Below are positions 33,736 to 45,217 of a stretch of DNA of 64,000 nt, piece by piece; position 1 is the first letter of the stretch, and the number at the start of each line of letters is the position of its first letter. The notes under the pieces are model-generated. The model had not been told where the DNA came from. It did no database searches and saw only the letters and a list, made by a program, of their open reading frames with translations. This DNA is from Coptis chinensis. Its lineage: Eukaryota > Streptophyta > Magnoliopsida > Ranunculales > Ranunculaceae. Location of the stretch: assembly GCA_015680905.1 (NCBI GenBank), contig CM027380.1:107308501-107372500 (forward strand), given 5' to 3'. Position numbers and translations under genes: made by a program.

Positions 33736-34548
33736 ACAGCTTGGTAGGGTAGTGTGAAGCAGTTAGGATTCAAGAATCGAGTATGAAAGTTGACCAGCCA
33801 CGTCACTCGTTTATGTATTGATGACTTGATGTAACTTATTTATTTTATTTTGTAATTTGAGACTCTGAGTACATTAGATTATGACATTGTGGTTAATTAT
33901 TTGTTAATATTTTTTTATGGTTTTCTTGATAAATAAATGTTGCTATTATGTCCTCCAATATTTCCGAACTTCAATGCTTCAATGCTTGAGGAGTGATCTT
34001 GTTGCTAGTTGTGGAATTAAAAACCAACTTACATATTGGAAAATTTGGACTTGTTAAATAAAGAAAACAGGTAAAAAGCTAAACCCGTTTGGAGTGTACT
34101 TTTTGGGTAGTTGTAATTACTTGTGATTAGTAGCATGCCTATTTCAAGTTTTCAACTTTAAGAAAGTTCTGGGACCTTTCATCTTAACAAGACTATCTAG
34201 ATGACATCACCAAAACTACGAAAGCCTATTCGCTAGTGATGACATATTTGCTAGCAATAGGCTTGAAAATTGGAATCTCTTTTCTAACATTCGGAATGTA
34301 GTTGGTTGGGAGTTTTATGTGGGTCGTTATAGGGGTGTAACCTTAATTAAGGAGCTCTTTAGAACAGGCACTAGGACTTGGGATGTGTCTGGTGCTTGGT
34401 TTGTACCGTGTTAGAGAGATTCTCTCTCACATTTGTATCCTTTTTACATCCTAATCAATAAACTTTACTTACAAACCAAAACCAAAACCAAAACTACAAA
34501 AGAACTTCTTTCCTAGATCAATCTAATATCAAATCTGGATGGCAATAG

Positions 34549-34626
34549 GGCTTTCCATTAGAAGTGATGAAAATTCAGTAATGTATCGGCTTTCCATTAG
34601 AAGTGATGAAAATTCAGTAATGTATC
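34549..34626 (+). repeat. 39-bp perfect tandem duplication
   Basis: The unit GGCTTTCCATTAG...AATGTATC at 34549-34587 is repeated at once at 34588-34626. Copy B of the block has the unit once, so the duplication arose after the two blocks separated. Confidence 0.9.
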
Positions 34627-34840
34627 GTTTCTGTTGTTTGGTGTAGGCTAACTGATGGTACCGAAGTAATAAGTGAAAAAATCTTAATCAAAGTACAAAT
34701 TAGTGAAATAAATTAAGCTAATCGTCTGATTATTCTAAATAGATTTAGGAAACCTTAAGTAGGGGCCTCAGATTGGCTATGACAAGTCAACGAGTGATAG
34801 AAACTATTGAGCAACCTACTCTATACAATTACATGTTGAC

Positions 34841-35256
34841 TTTTTTTTTTTTTTTTTTTTTTGAAAAAGTTATGGGGTTAAGGCAGACCCCCACCGGTTT
34901 ATATTGCAAAAGAGTAAATCGTACAAGCCTCCCTAAGAGTTAGATCATTAAAAGGAGGCACACAAAGACGCAAATCGACATACTATAAGCCTAACATACC
35001 TGAGATCACTAGACATGTTACAATCGAACCCTAAGAAAGTAGAGCTAGGAATCCTACTTCCTAGTCATGATTTCCTTTACAATCTTAGGATGATCTTTCC
35101 TAAGATGAGTCTGCGCTTTCTCATAGTTACAAAAAGAAACCTTCCATGAAGCACAACACACATAAGTAAGTCCCAAAGTGTCATCCCAAAACTTTTTGTG
35201 TAGTCCTCAAGATGTCTCATCTTTTTGTTTTTGGTTAACGACTTAACCTTCTTCAT
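34841..35256 (-). mobile_element. Poly(A)-tailed retroposon insertion
   Basis: A run of 22 T (34841-34862) begins a 416-bp segment missing from copy B. It is flanked by the 9-bp direct repeat CATGTTGAC at 34832-34840 and 35257-35265. Poly(T) at the left means a poly(A)-tailed unit inserted on the minus strand by target-primed reverse transcription. A minus-strand frame at 35077-35295 has no recognised domain. It is a short non-LTR unit, or a retrocopied transcript. Confidence 0.75.
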
Positions 35257-35424
35257 CATGTTGACTTGATTGAGCATACTTACTGCATGAATCAATTGAT
35301 TTATATGTCAACAAAATCGACTCACAATTTTGGATCTTCTAACAACTTGCGTAAATGTTCTGACTTCTGAGCACCTGCTACACCTCCGTCTTGTAATATG
35401 TTACTTGGTGTTAAATTTTATGTC

Positions 35425-35775
35425 CGGGATTAAAAAGTTAATTGACATGGATGCTTTGGGGCTTTCGAGGGGCTATCGTTGATTGTGATGGACATGCACA
35501 CAGATGCAAAAGGCTATTCATTGCTTACTCTTCCGCAAGTCGGTATAGCTATGGAACTCTATAGATTTTTTTGTGTTATTATTTACGCTTTACATCCATT
35601 AAAACTTTTTGTATTAAAATCCTTCGCGGTACACTTTATTGTTGTTTCCTTTGGCGTTGATGAGTTTTGGGACTTGTATAAAAGCCATTTTCACCACCTA
35701 ATGGTCCGGGGAGATCTCACGATTCTGTCTTTACGCCCAATATCATGTGCGAAAGTGACAAAAGAGTGCAGTAAC
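35425..35775 (+). pseudogene. CMSS1-like 3' exons, copy A, frameshifted
   Basis: The segment at 35430-35542 encodes KKLIDMDALGLSR, then after a 2-base insertion at about 35473 IVMDMHTDAKGYSLLTLPQV. A second exon-like piece at 35659-35770 encodes FWDLYKSHFHHLMVRGD. The wording recalls the C-terminus of plant CMS1 ribosomal small subunit homologs, helicase-fold proteins linked to 90S pre-ribosome assembly. I make that family call from memory and with reserve. Frame damage and absence of all upstream exons mark it as a fragment. Confidence 0.5.
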
Positions 35776-35780
35776 TCATG

Positions 35781-35785
35781 ATGAG
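35781..35785. repeat. Left flank of element 2 (ATGAG)
   Basis: ATGAG precedes the TG of the element 2 LTR. Copy B of the duplicated block shows the uninterrupted sequence ATGAGTAACTACC, which locates the insertion point exactly. No second ATGAG copy exists at the right end because that end is missing. Confidence 0.6.
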
Positions 35786-36318
35786 TGTAGGGGAGTGATA
35801 TTCTCTATCCGACGCTTTAGCATGGTGGAAATAAACACCGACCCATGGTATCGGTCGCGATCCATGAGCCAAGAGAACGCTACGACGATCGCAACATCAT
35901 GCGAACTTCGCTTGTGAGCGATGAAACCTGGACCCCTTATCCATAAGCAATCATGACTAAAGGTGTACTTGCACATATCTTGAATGTCCGGACATCGGTC
36001 ACGCGACCGTAAGTTACTTGCTCGGGGCCATTCCTCATCATCACGCGCAGACTACGCGCAGATATTTCTCACGTGCTCCCCTGATCCACACCCCACGTTG
36101 GTAACATCCTTTACACGTGGAGGGCTAGGATACACTTTCGATCTCTATAAATACCTCTCCTATGAACTACGAACCGGATTGATTCTACTCGACCCCAAGA
36201 ACCCGAGTAAGATAATCGAGGCGTTCGCTTCCTCAAAGCCGAACTTCGGTCTCATCCAATTATCCATACCGGTCCCCAAATGACTAATTGTAAGGGAATA
36301 CCACATCACACCTTTACA
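35786..36318 (+). repeat. 5' LTR of element 2
   Basis: Runs from TGTAGGGGAGTGATAT to CACACCTTTACA, with a TATA box CTCTATAAATACC near 36144-36156. The boundary is fixed on the left by comparison with copy B of the duplicated block and on the right by the primer site. No second copy lies in the window. Confidence 0.75.
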
Positions 36319-36319
36319 T

Positions 36320-36334
36320 TGGCGCCGTCTGTGG
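36320..36334 (+). other. Primer-binding site of element 2
   Basis: TGGCGCCGTCTGTGG two bases after the LTR end. The TGGCGCC core is complementary to the 3' end of a plant tRNA-Asp, the primer commonly used by Tat-type elements. Confidence 0.75.
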
Positions 36335-36417
36335 TCTCGATTACTTGAGAAACCAAGCCACCTTCACACTAATCAGTAGCCAAAAATCAAAACCAAAGAT
36401 TCTCAAGCCCACGAAGC

Positions 36418-38200
36418 ATGGCAAGCCTCGAAGCTCAATTCCACACTTTGGCAAGTCAGCTAGGAACAATGAATGAACAAATTGCCCAACTCAGGCAGGA
36501 AAACGTCACATTACGTGCACAGGTGGATACACAGAGCCCACTAGCTGGCACTGCAGAAGACGACGTCATCAACGTCAGTCAACAGATCACCGAGCTAAAC
36601 CAAAGGCTCGACAAGAATGCGGTCAAGAAAGATTCCACCCGGATAGTGCGTAAGAGATCGAAAACCTATCGCAGTATCTCCATTTGTCTTTGAAGAGTAC
36701 TTCACAAGGTCTCCCCTCCGGACTTTGTCCAACCACGGTTCCCTAATCAGTATGACGGCCGCGACATGCCTCAAAGCCAAAGATATAGCACGATATGCTC
36801 AAAGCCTTGCACTCTACAAATAACACGAAGTTCGACCATCTCCGATGCGGGCTCTTTCCAAAGAAGTCTAAAAGATGGCCCATTGGATTGGTTCTTCCTC
36901 GAGCGGACTCCATAAAAGCTTCGAACAGCTTACCGATCGTTCGTTTCGAGCGAAGATCATACACAATAAAGGCCTTAAGAAAGGTGATCTCAATTCACTC
37001 TTCCATTCGCTCGGGCAAGGAGGAAACCTCTGACTCCTTTTTAAGCCGGTTCAAAACGAGAACTCTTGGACATGGAAAGCGGCCTCAAAGAATCATTTGC
37101 CTAGTTGGCTTTCCACAACCGCTGCCGACCCGAATACCGACCTAACAGTCGCTCTTGAAAGACCGACCGGAACGTTGACCGAAGCTATATACTCGAGTGG
37201 ATAAATACATCAAGCTGCAAGAGGGTTTGCAAAAGCAGAACCAAGAAGAAGAAGAAACAGAAGAGGGAGAGGTTTACGAGGTAGCATCATCCTCTAGGAA
37301 ACGACCCCGACAACAAGGGCAACCTCCAAGCCTAGACCAAGAAATGATCGAGAATTCGCCCGTACTCACCCGATCTCTAGTTACATACTAGAAGATCAAG
37401 CGAGCTGATTTTTACGGACCGGAGATGAGGCAACCGACAAAGATCGCCCCGACCACCCCTACGGGTTCCATCGCTAACCGCCATGAGACAGCTTATCTTT
37501 GGGGGGCTTAAGCACTACTTGCAAGACCTGGTCAAGCCGGGCACATCAAGCGGTTATACCAATATTCGACGGCTGCGCCACAAACCGATGGCCCTTGAGA
37601 ATCTGAAGCGAGGTCCCCCGAAGAAGCATTCGAGGCCCGGTGAGTCCACTCACAGCGAGGGATCGTTTCAGGAGAACGGCCCGTCAAGATCGCCGCCAAC
37701 CATCGGGGCGACCAAAACGAACCATCCACATGATCACACTACAGACGATTCCGCCTCAAGTTCGCCGCGAAAAGAAGGCGGCGTCGGTGCCCTTCACGAA
37801 GTTTACAACTTTTTTCACAAGCCGGCGCGCCAGCGCTTCATTCGAGTAAACGAGACGTCACCTTCTCGTGAGGCCGACCTCAACAAGGTTTGCCTCCCCG
37901 CGATAACGACGCACTCGTGGTCCACGTCGTAATCGGTGTTTGGACCGTTGCCGAAGTTTTGATCGATCCCTGGTAGCTCTTGCGATATTTTGTTCTACCA
38001 CCACGATCCAAGAGAGATGAACTTGCCAAAGTCGGTCTTCATAGACCCCATCGACCCCTCTTCGATTCAACGGCTCCGAGCCGATCCAATAGGTGACATC
38101 ATACTCGGTCTCGGTGGGTTTCGGAAGACAAGGTCGGCTTCAACGCCGGTTGGGCGTCCTAGATACCAAATCATCCTATAACGCCATTCTAGGACGACGG
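36418..38200 (+). pseudogene. gag and protease region of element 2
   Basis: An ATG at 36418 opens a coiled-coil N-terminus (ASLEAQFHTLASQLGTMNEQ, then AQLRQENVTLRAQV) typical of this Gag type, open to 36693. Capsid-related pieces follow in other frames at 36800-37190 (KSKRWPIGLVLPRADSI, then EETSDSFLSRF). An acidic, Gln-rich linker lies at 37197-37390. A protease-like stretch with DPSSIQRLRADPIGDIILG is near 38050-38110. Frameshifts occur throughout. Confidence 0.65.
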
Positions 38201-38269
38201 TGGATACATCGGATCAATTCATCCACCATCATTGATCAAGTGATCCGCTTCCACGGTCGGGGAATGGGA

Positions 38270-41200
38270 TGACGGAGTTCCGGCCGATTTCGAGGCCCAT
38301 CATTGTAACCGGATCATCGCAGTTAGAAGCAAGATCGGCGAGCCTCCCATCAATCGAAAGCGAACCCACTAGTTATACAATGGCCAAAGATTTAGTGGCC
38401 GAGGTGAGAGCTAGCGCAACAAAACAGAATGCTGGGGGCTCCAACAAGAGTTTCCCCTCACCGATCCCGATCCGACCACTACCGAGCGGCGGCACCCGGA
38501 AGCAAAGTCCTCGAGGTCGCCCCCTGGAAAAACGCCACTTAACAAACAAAATCTCGTGATACCACCACCACTTCCCATCCAACTAGCAGAGTGGCAGCAA
38601 ACTACTCCGGTTTACATTTGTCGACAACGCGATCGCCGACCTCGTTGTCGTAACCCCGCAGACGACGTTCCGGTTCCCGGGCTACTCCGGCCGACCCGGC
38701 CGAGCCGGCCGCAGTACGAAAGAGTAATCCTCCAGAGACCGCTCAAAACGCACACGACCAAGCACCGGCTCCAGAAAAGCAGCAAGTGAACCTCGGAACG
38801 GAAGACGACCCCAAACTCGTCTACGTCGGGGCTAACCTCGACCCCACACTTAAGGCCCATCTTGTAAAATTTCTGTCCATGAATAAAGATGTGTTCGCTT
38901 GGTCGTATATCGATGTGCCTGGTATAGACCCTAGTGTTGCATGCCACCGGTTAAATGTCAACCCTGGTGCCAAACCAGTTCGACAGCGACCTAGAAGATT
39001 GTCTCTACGCTTTCAAAAAGCAGTCAACGATGAGGTCGATAAACTTAAACAAGTAGGGTTCATCCGAAAGGTTGATTACCCGGAGTGGGTAGCAAACATA
39101 GTGGCCGTTCCGAAAAAGAATGGCACAGTCCGCCTGTGCGTCGACTTCACCAACGTCAACCAAGAAACTCCAAAGGACAACTTCCCACTACCCAGAATCG
39201 ACCGACTCGTCGACCCGGACTTCATGGACCACGAAACATTATCGTTCATGGACGTCTGATTGGTACAACCAGATACCACTAGCTGAAGAAGATCAGGAGA
39301 AGACCTCATTCATCACCGAACAAGGAGTTTATTGTTACAATGTCCTCCCGTTCAGACTAAAGAACGCAGGGGCGACCTATCAGTGACTAGTAACTGACAT
39401 GTTCCAGGACATGTTAGGAGACACCATGGAGGTCTACATCGACGACATGGTTGTCAAAAGCCAAAAGGCAAGCGACCACCTCACTCACCTCGAGCAAGCG
39501 TTCTCCAGATTACGACGAACCGGAATGAAGCTAAACCCAGAAAAGTGCCTTTTTGGAGCGTCCTCCGGGAAATTCCTCGGCTATCAGGTCTCACAACGAG
39601 GCATCGAAGCGAATCCAGACCAAATTCGAGCGTTCTTAGACATGCCCGACCCACAAACAAAGAAACAGATACAAAGTTCCCGCATGGCATGGCGCACTCA
39701 ACCGGTTCATATCAAGAGCATCCGATAAGTGCCGACCCGTTCCTGAGATACTAAAGAAAGGCGAAAGCAATTCTCATGGAGCGATCAATGCCACCAAGCA
39801 TTAGCCACCCTTAAGGAGTACCTCATTACAACACCTCCGTCCCTAGCTAAACCAACAAGCCGAAAAACTCGGGGCTCTATCCGGCGGTATCGATTTCGCC
39901 ATCGGTTCGGTCCTATTCAAGGACGAGCACAATTCAGAAAAAGCGATCTACTTCACAAAGCAAGACACTTTCACTCGGCCGAGAAGAACTACTCTTTACG
40001 TGAAAGAGCGGTCCTTGCTTTGATACTTTCGGCAAGAAAATTGACCGTACTTCCGGGCCCATCCAATCAAAGTACTTAGCGATCTCCTTTAAAGAGGATT
40101 CTTCACAAAGAAAACAAGACTACTAGGATGGCAATATGGGGAAAGAAGAGGCCGGAGCACTACATGGATTCGTCCCCACGATATCGAAGAAGGGTCAAGT
40201 CGCTGGACTTCCTAGCAGATTTCGGTCGGCGACCCTAATTGGGAGGCTGAAACAGAGGTTGCACCCACGAAAGCGAACATACAAAGCGATACGGTCTCTA
40301 TACGTCGATGGTTCCAGCAACCCTCGAGGCAGTGGTATGGGAATCGTGTTAGTATCCCCCGAGGGAGTGGCGGTAGAGAAGGCAGTTCGCATAGATTTTG
40401 CGACCTCCAACAATGAAGCAGAATACGAAGCACTAATAATGGGAATCGTGCGACAATCCAAATTCGGTGTAAAGAGAGCTCCAAATCTTTAGTGACTTCA
40501 GAACCGGTTGTTCGCCGGATTGCAAAAGAGTACACTACCGGTGAAGGTAATCTTTCTGGTACCTTCAAGTTGTTAATAACTTACTTCCGTCTTTAGCGAG
40601 CTCGATACACTATTTTTGCGCCGAAGAAAACCGCCATGCGGATAGCTTAGCATATCTAGCCACCCGGACGCAAATTGTGTCCCTAGACAACCCGATTATC
40701 GAAGTAGTTGATCGACCCGCCTACCAAGCCGGACCAAGTCTTGGCAATTAGCGACTGTTCCCACTCTCACGAAGATCGACGAGTCAAACCGATCGACTAT
40801 TATACAATACATCTGACCGCGGCACACTCGGATAGGTGCACCAAAGCCGGAAGGTTCCACACCACACCAAGCACGGCTATTGTTTGGTGAACGCAGTTAT
40901 TCCGCGAATCCAGGGGACCTCATCTCGAGGTGTCACCCGTCGGAGAACAAGGCAGTTAATTTTGCTGAAATTCATGAAGGAGAGTCGCGGCAACCATGCC
41001 GAGGTCGCCATCAGCCCACAAAGCGATCTCCAAAGGATACTCGCCGCCACGATGTTGATGCCAAAGCATACGCCCTCGAAGTGTCAAATGCCAAACATTT
41101 CGTCACAACATCGCAGACCACCGACCGAATTGATCAACATTAGAGCCCGCGGCGTTCCACATGGGGCATGGACATTATGGGACCATTCGTCCCCGAGGAA

Positions 41201-41905
41201 AGCACCGGCTTCGCCGTCCCTTGCCGCCATTGTGACTTACTTCACTAAGTGGGTTGAAGCAATTCCATTGGCTGCGCCAAAAGAAACACATGTCGTGAAT
41301 TTCATTTGGACTCATATCATCACCCGGTTCGACTTACCACATACACCGGTGTGATGGACAACGACTCGGTTCAAAAGCGGCAAAACAATTAAAAAAGTTT
41401 CGGCCAAATGGAAGATCGTTCATGCGTTTTCTACACCACGATGACGCTTTCAAAGCAATGGACGCGAGGCCGGCGAACAAAGCTATTGCGGAGAATCTAA
41501 AGAAGAAAATTGAAAAAAAACAAAAGCCAGTGGCCAACTCATTTACCGAGAACATACTATGGGCTCATCGCGACTACAACTAAGCTCCAAAGACCGGGCC
41601 ATTTTCTTTTTCTTTATGCTATACGGCACGTAAGTCATCCCTACCGGTGACAATCCACGACAACCCGATCCGAAAGCTTGTCGAGTGGGCCCTAATTTCG
41701 ATCCTAGCTCGTGAGGTCGACACTCGAGAAAAACGGTGCGACCTAACAGCCATCAAAGTGGCATCCTACCAACAAAGGTCCTAAAGCGATCCTACAACAA
41801 GCGAGTACATCCTCGGTCTTTTCAACCCGAGGATCACATAGTGGAGCATGGGTGTGGCGATATGGATTAAAACCGAGAAGGAAAGTCACTGTACGCGGCC
41901 AGTAG
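38270..41905 (+). pseudogene. pol of element 2: RT, RNase H, partial integrase
   Basis: The frame 38786-39259 carries the entry to reverse transcriptase: VPKKNGTVRLCVDFTNVN and PRIDRLVD. After a shift come WYNQIPLAEEDQEKTSFITE and LKNAGATYQ, then 39399-39728 with VYIDDMVVKS (the catalytic Asp pair) and LGYQVSQRGIEANPDQIR. RNase H lies at about 40290-40450 (LYVDGSSNPRGSGMGIVLVS, then ATSNNEAEYEALIMGI). Integrase core text IVTYFTKWVEAIPLAAPKE lies near 41230-41290, with scattered C-terminal pieces to about 41900. No intact polyprotein is encoded. Confidence 0.85.
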
Positions 41906-42067
41906 GTTTCTGTGCTTACTAATGACCTACCTGATAGTGTGTGCTATCGTTTTTACTGCAACATTCTTATAAACAAGGCATACCAGCTTGAAGGTACAAC
42001 AACCTTTAATCCGTTTTTGCTTGAAATTGCTCCGAAATTTTCAAGTGAGCTTGCGGTCACTTACCGT
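41906..42067 (+). other. Exon-like open segment, unidentified
   Basis: Directly after the element 2 breakpoint, an open frame reads LTNDLPDSVCYRFYCNIL, KAYQLEGTTTFNPFLLEIAP and KFSSELAVTYRLR, then stops. The wording looks like real protein, but I do not recognise it. It may be a gene fragment exposed by the deletion that removed the 3' end of element 2, or a further part of that element. Confidence 0.3.
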
Positions 42068-42759
42068 CTCAGATAGAAAGATCAAAATGAAGATGATGGG
42101 GGGTGAGGAAGGTAAGTTGTTTTGAAACATCTTGTTCAACTCACGTACTCATGTTTACTTAAGTGTATTTTTATTTTTAATTTTAATTTTGTCATTATCA
42201 AAAATTGTACATTGATCTTCTCATCATAATCCCTTATTGTTTGATACTTTGATCATAAATATGATATGAGCAGTACAATGTGATGTATATATACGCAATT
42301 TAAAGTTGAAACTAAAACTGTGCATTGCTGATACTGGTGCATACATGGCTCAAATGCATCCTCTGAAATTGTGGTATTTTTATCGTTTCCGTCTTTATTT
42401 CTGTACATCTTGATCCACAATCTTAGGTTTTATGCTTAGTTACCGCGTTTGAATCAAACGTGTTATGAGGATCACAGCGCCAGTTACTTCTTGGTTTTAT
42501 CATCCCTACGGGCCCTGAATAGCCTCCCAAGGTCTTCGGCAAGAACGACACAAGGATCAGAGTACCTTACTGTTTGGCCTTATCATCCCTCCTAAGCCAG
42601 CACCCCTTAAGAATCACATTTATTAGGATCTTTTCTCATCCCTCATGTCTTTTTATGTCTCCTTTCGTTCACTGCTCATATTGCACAAGCACGCTGTACG
42701 CCACCTTGTTTCTGATCAATTTTCTCTGCCATGTTATTGTACAACTCTGTATACTTGGA
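42068..42759. other. Noncoding stretch
   Basis: AT-rich DNA with no supported gene. Frames within 42574-43041 belong to the antisense of the LINE fragment that follows. Confidence 0.4.
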
Positions 42760-43403
42760 GGTTTAAATATTGTCCACCAATTGCACTTCCAGGTTGTTAT
42801 TGAACCTGATTCTCATCTTTTGATGATGGCTGCCAATAGGAAGGTAATGAATCTAAAACAAGCTTTCACACCCCAGATTTTAGTACCTCAATGTCTTGTA
42901 TCCTCATGTAGTCTTTTGACAGATGTCCTGCACATATTAGTTGCCTTCTCACATAGCTCTGACAGAAATTTAGGATGTTGTTACAGTCTTCAAAGTGCAC
43001 CTTGTTCCTATGCAGCCATAAGCTCACCATGCCTCCAATAATAGCAGCCTGCCATAACTTCTTCAGTATTGTACTCCTATTTTGTATTGCCCCCATGGCA
43101 CTCTGGAAGTTCTGAATGTTGCATCTGTTCTTGAACCTACTTGCTGTTCACCTCCAAAGCTGTTTAGCAAAAGGACATGACCAGAGTATATGATGTAGGC
43201 TTTCAGATTTGTTTTTCCACACAACGCCTAGAAACTAGAGCAATTCCTCTTCTCTGAACTTTCACTTACAGTGGCTGCACAAGTCATTCATCAATTTCCA
43301 TGCGAGTGCTGAAGTTTTTGGGTGTATACATTTCTGCCAAACAAACTTGTGCCAATTAAGTTACTTGATATGTAATTTAGAAACATGTTCTTACTCTCGA
43401 TTT
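42760..43403 (-). mobile_element. 3' LINE fragment, copy 2, inverted relative to copy 1
   Basis: Minus-strand reading gives the same LINE end as 13069-13715. The frame 43096-42866 (minus) includes KLWQAAIIGGMVSLWLHRNK and VHFEDCNNILNFCQSYVRRQ, the usual sequence after the zinc-binding region. Nucleotide similarity with copy 1 extends from the AGTAAGAACATG segment (43390s) to GAATCAGATTCAATAAC-like sequence (42800s). Confidence 0.7.
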
Positions 43404-44667
43404 GTAAGTTCATAGTTCATTACTCAATCGCGTGCTCACATGCCGTGATGTTGTAATGTAGGCTTATTAAGATGTGGAGGCATCAGTCATAACATAGATC
43501 ATTGACAAACAGGAAATCCTACACTATATTTCTCCGTTCCTACTGATCGCAGCCTCCTTACCATTTAGAGCATGTCTACTAAATACCAATCTCTTGATCA
43601 ATCATCTTTATCCCTACCATACATATGAGCATATATTAATCCCGAAGTAGCTTAATTGTGAAGAACGCACAGACCTCTATACCCTTTGAAACGTAATTTA
43701 AGTTATTATTGTTTCGAACAAGAGCCCTAGCTTCTACTTTGAAAGGAATGACATGATCGGATTTATGTTGTAAGCTTTAAGTTTCTTATTATGTTTTCTA
43801 CCGAGATTATTCAACAGATTCTATTTGAGTGTTGACAAGACATTGACAACCGCTTAGTACAATGTCGGTTGGCCTTAAGCTTAGCGCAGCATTACTACAC
43901 ACGAAAATTCGTGGACGGATAGCTAGCTGTGTTTGGGATGGTGTCACAGTGCACATTTCTTACGGCGATTACAAGATCCAAATCTTGTTCAGATCACAGC
44001 GAGGCTAATCATAATTCAGGGCTTCCTGCTGAGTGGATTCTTGCACTTATTCTTTAAATTCTTAGGACATATCATCAGCTAGTACAGGCAAGGGAAGATC
44101 GTATACATAGAAGACATTTTTAGCAAAGGCCGAGAAAATGGTTGTGGATTTTGGATTTTATGTGACTTTAGCTCACACACCCTCTTGCCACCATTCTTAT
44201 ATATTTTGTTTTGCACCCCTCCATTATACTGAGTGGTGTACTATTTAGTGTCTTGACTTTACTTTATAGTCACCACTTGTAGTGATCACACATCCTCTTA
44301 GTCACCACTTGTAGTCGATCAAATTTGTGCTTCTATCCTTACGTCTTCACTAGAATTTACTACATTTGCATAGAAGAAATTTAATCTACAATAATATGGC
44401 TTCTTTAATACTTGCGACTTATTTATGGGTCAGTCACACTTTGTTTGTTGATTAAATAGTGTCCGGTGTTGGCTGATATTGCATTCCATTCTTATCAGTC
44501 AATAAGTTCACATATCAGTGTAAGTGCCAAGTACAATGACACTGTTTTTCGGACAACTCATGCATAATTTTTCTTGATCCAAGACTTACTAATGAATTTT
44601 CCTTTGCAGTGTAACTTTCATGATGTCAGCAATGACATCCTTGCATATTTCAAGGAAGTTTTGTATG
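43404..44667. other. Noncoding stretch
   Basis: No supported gene. A TTTGCAG acceptor-like site near 44605 is followed by a short open piece (CNFHDVSNDILAYFK) that is interrupted by element 3 at 44673. It could be part of an old exon, but the evidence is slight. Confidence 0.4.
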
Positions 44668-44672
44668 CTTTT
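44668..44672. repeat. Left target-site duplication of element 3 (CTTTT)
   Basis: CTTTT precedes the 5' LTR and recurs at 53036-53040 directly after the 3' LTR. Confidence 0.8.
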
Positions 44673-45150
44673 TGTATGTACCACTGTACTTGTACCCCTA
44701 CGAACGACAATCATTGGGTACCACTATAAGCCGGCGATTTATTAATGAGGGCGAGGGCTTGCTATCCCTTCTTGTGGCAGCCCGGCTTTGTCTACTAATG
44801 TGGCATTCGGGCATGCCCTCTATTGAAGCAATGACAACCCACTAATATGACACCCAAGTTATATATAGCAGTCCGGAGATATGTCGAGGGATTTTTTCCA
44901 TATGAAGCTTTAGGAAAGATTTCATACAAAGAGGGAAATATCTCGTCAAATAAGGGGTATTTTTTAGCAATAAGATTCCTATAAATACCCAACAATCATT
45001 TCAAACAAAGAACTACGTGCATTTTTGAGACTTGATTCCGGAGAACAATTTGGATCGTGAGGCGTCATTGGTGGTACCAGTCTCTCTCACTCCATATCAA
45101 CCTCTCCAACAAGATCATTAGTGTGTTTTGCGTGAGTTCTCACCCAAACA
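44673..45150 (+). repeat. 5' LTR of element 3
   Basis: TGTATGTACC...CACCCAAACA. A TATA-like CCTATAAATACCC lies near 44979-44991. Compared with 52556-53035, differences are a few clustered indels; for example a run of over 50 bases around 44904-44955 is identical. Confidence 0.92.
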
Positions 45151-45154
45151 TAAT

Positions 45155-45169
45155 TGGCGCCATCCGTGG
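45155..45169 (+). other. Primer-binding site of element 3
   Basis: TGGCGCCATCCGTGG four bases after the 5' LTR. The TGGCGCC core fits priming by tRNA-Asp. Confidence 0.75.
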
Positions 45170-45217
45170 TCCTTATTGACGGGCCCTCTTCCACGTTCCT
45201 TCTTCCAAGCACCATTA

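Larger units (their letters stand above)
34197..35785 (+). repeat. Duplicated block, copy A
   Basis: This block matches 59972-61012 in the same orientation, from CTAGATGACATCACC to GTAACTCATGATGAG. It holds an A-rich-tailed segment resembling a non-LTR element 3' end (to about 34500) and the last exons of a CMSS1-like gene. Copy A differs from copy B by a 39-bp internal tandem duplication and a 416-bp insertion, and is cut at its right end by gypsy element 2. Confidence 0.85.
35786..41905 (+). mobile_element. Ty3/gypsy element 2 (Tat-like), 3' truncated
   Basis: Contains a 5' LTR, an intact TGGCGCC primer site, gag, protease, reverse transcriptase, RNase H and integrase in gypsy order. Integrase-related sequence fades at about 41900, and no polypurine tract or copy of the LTR follows. 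The right boundary is therefore an approximate breakpoint. Coding regions carry many small indels. GC content is clearly higher than in flanking DNA. Confidence 0.85.

Noticed and set aside
36144-36318. Independent promoter for a host gene
   Set aside because: The TATA box belongs to the 5' LTR of element 2, and no host gene follows.
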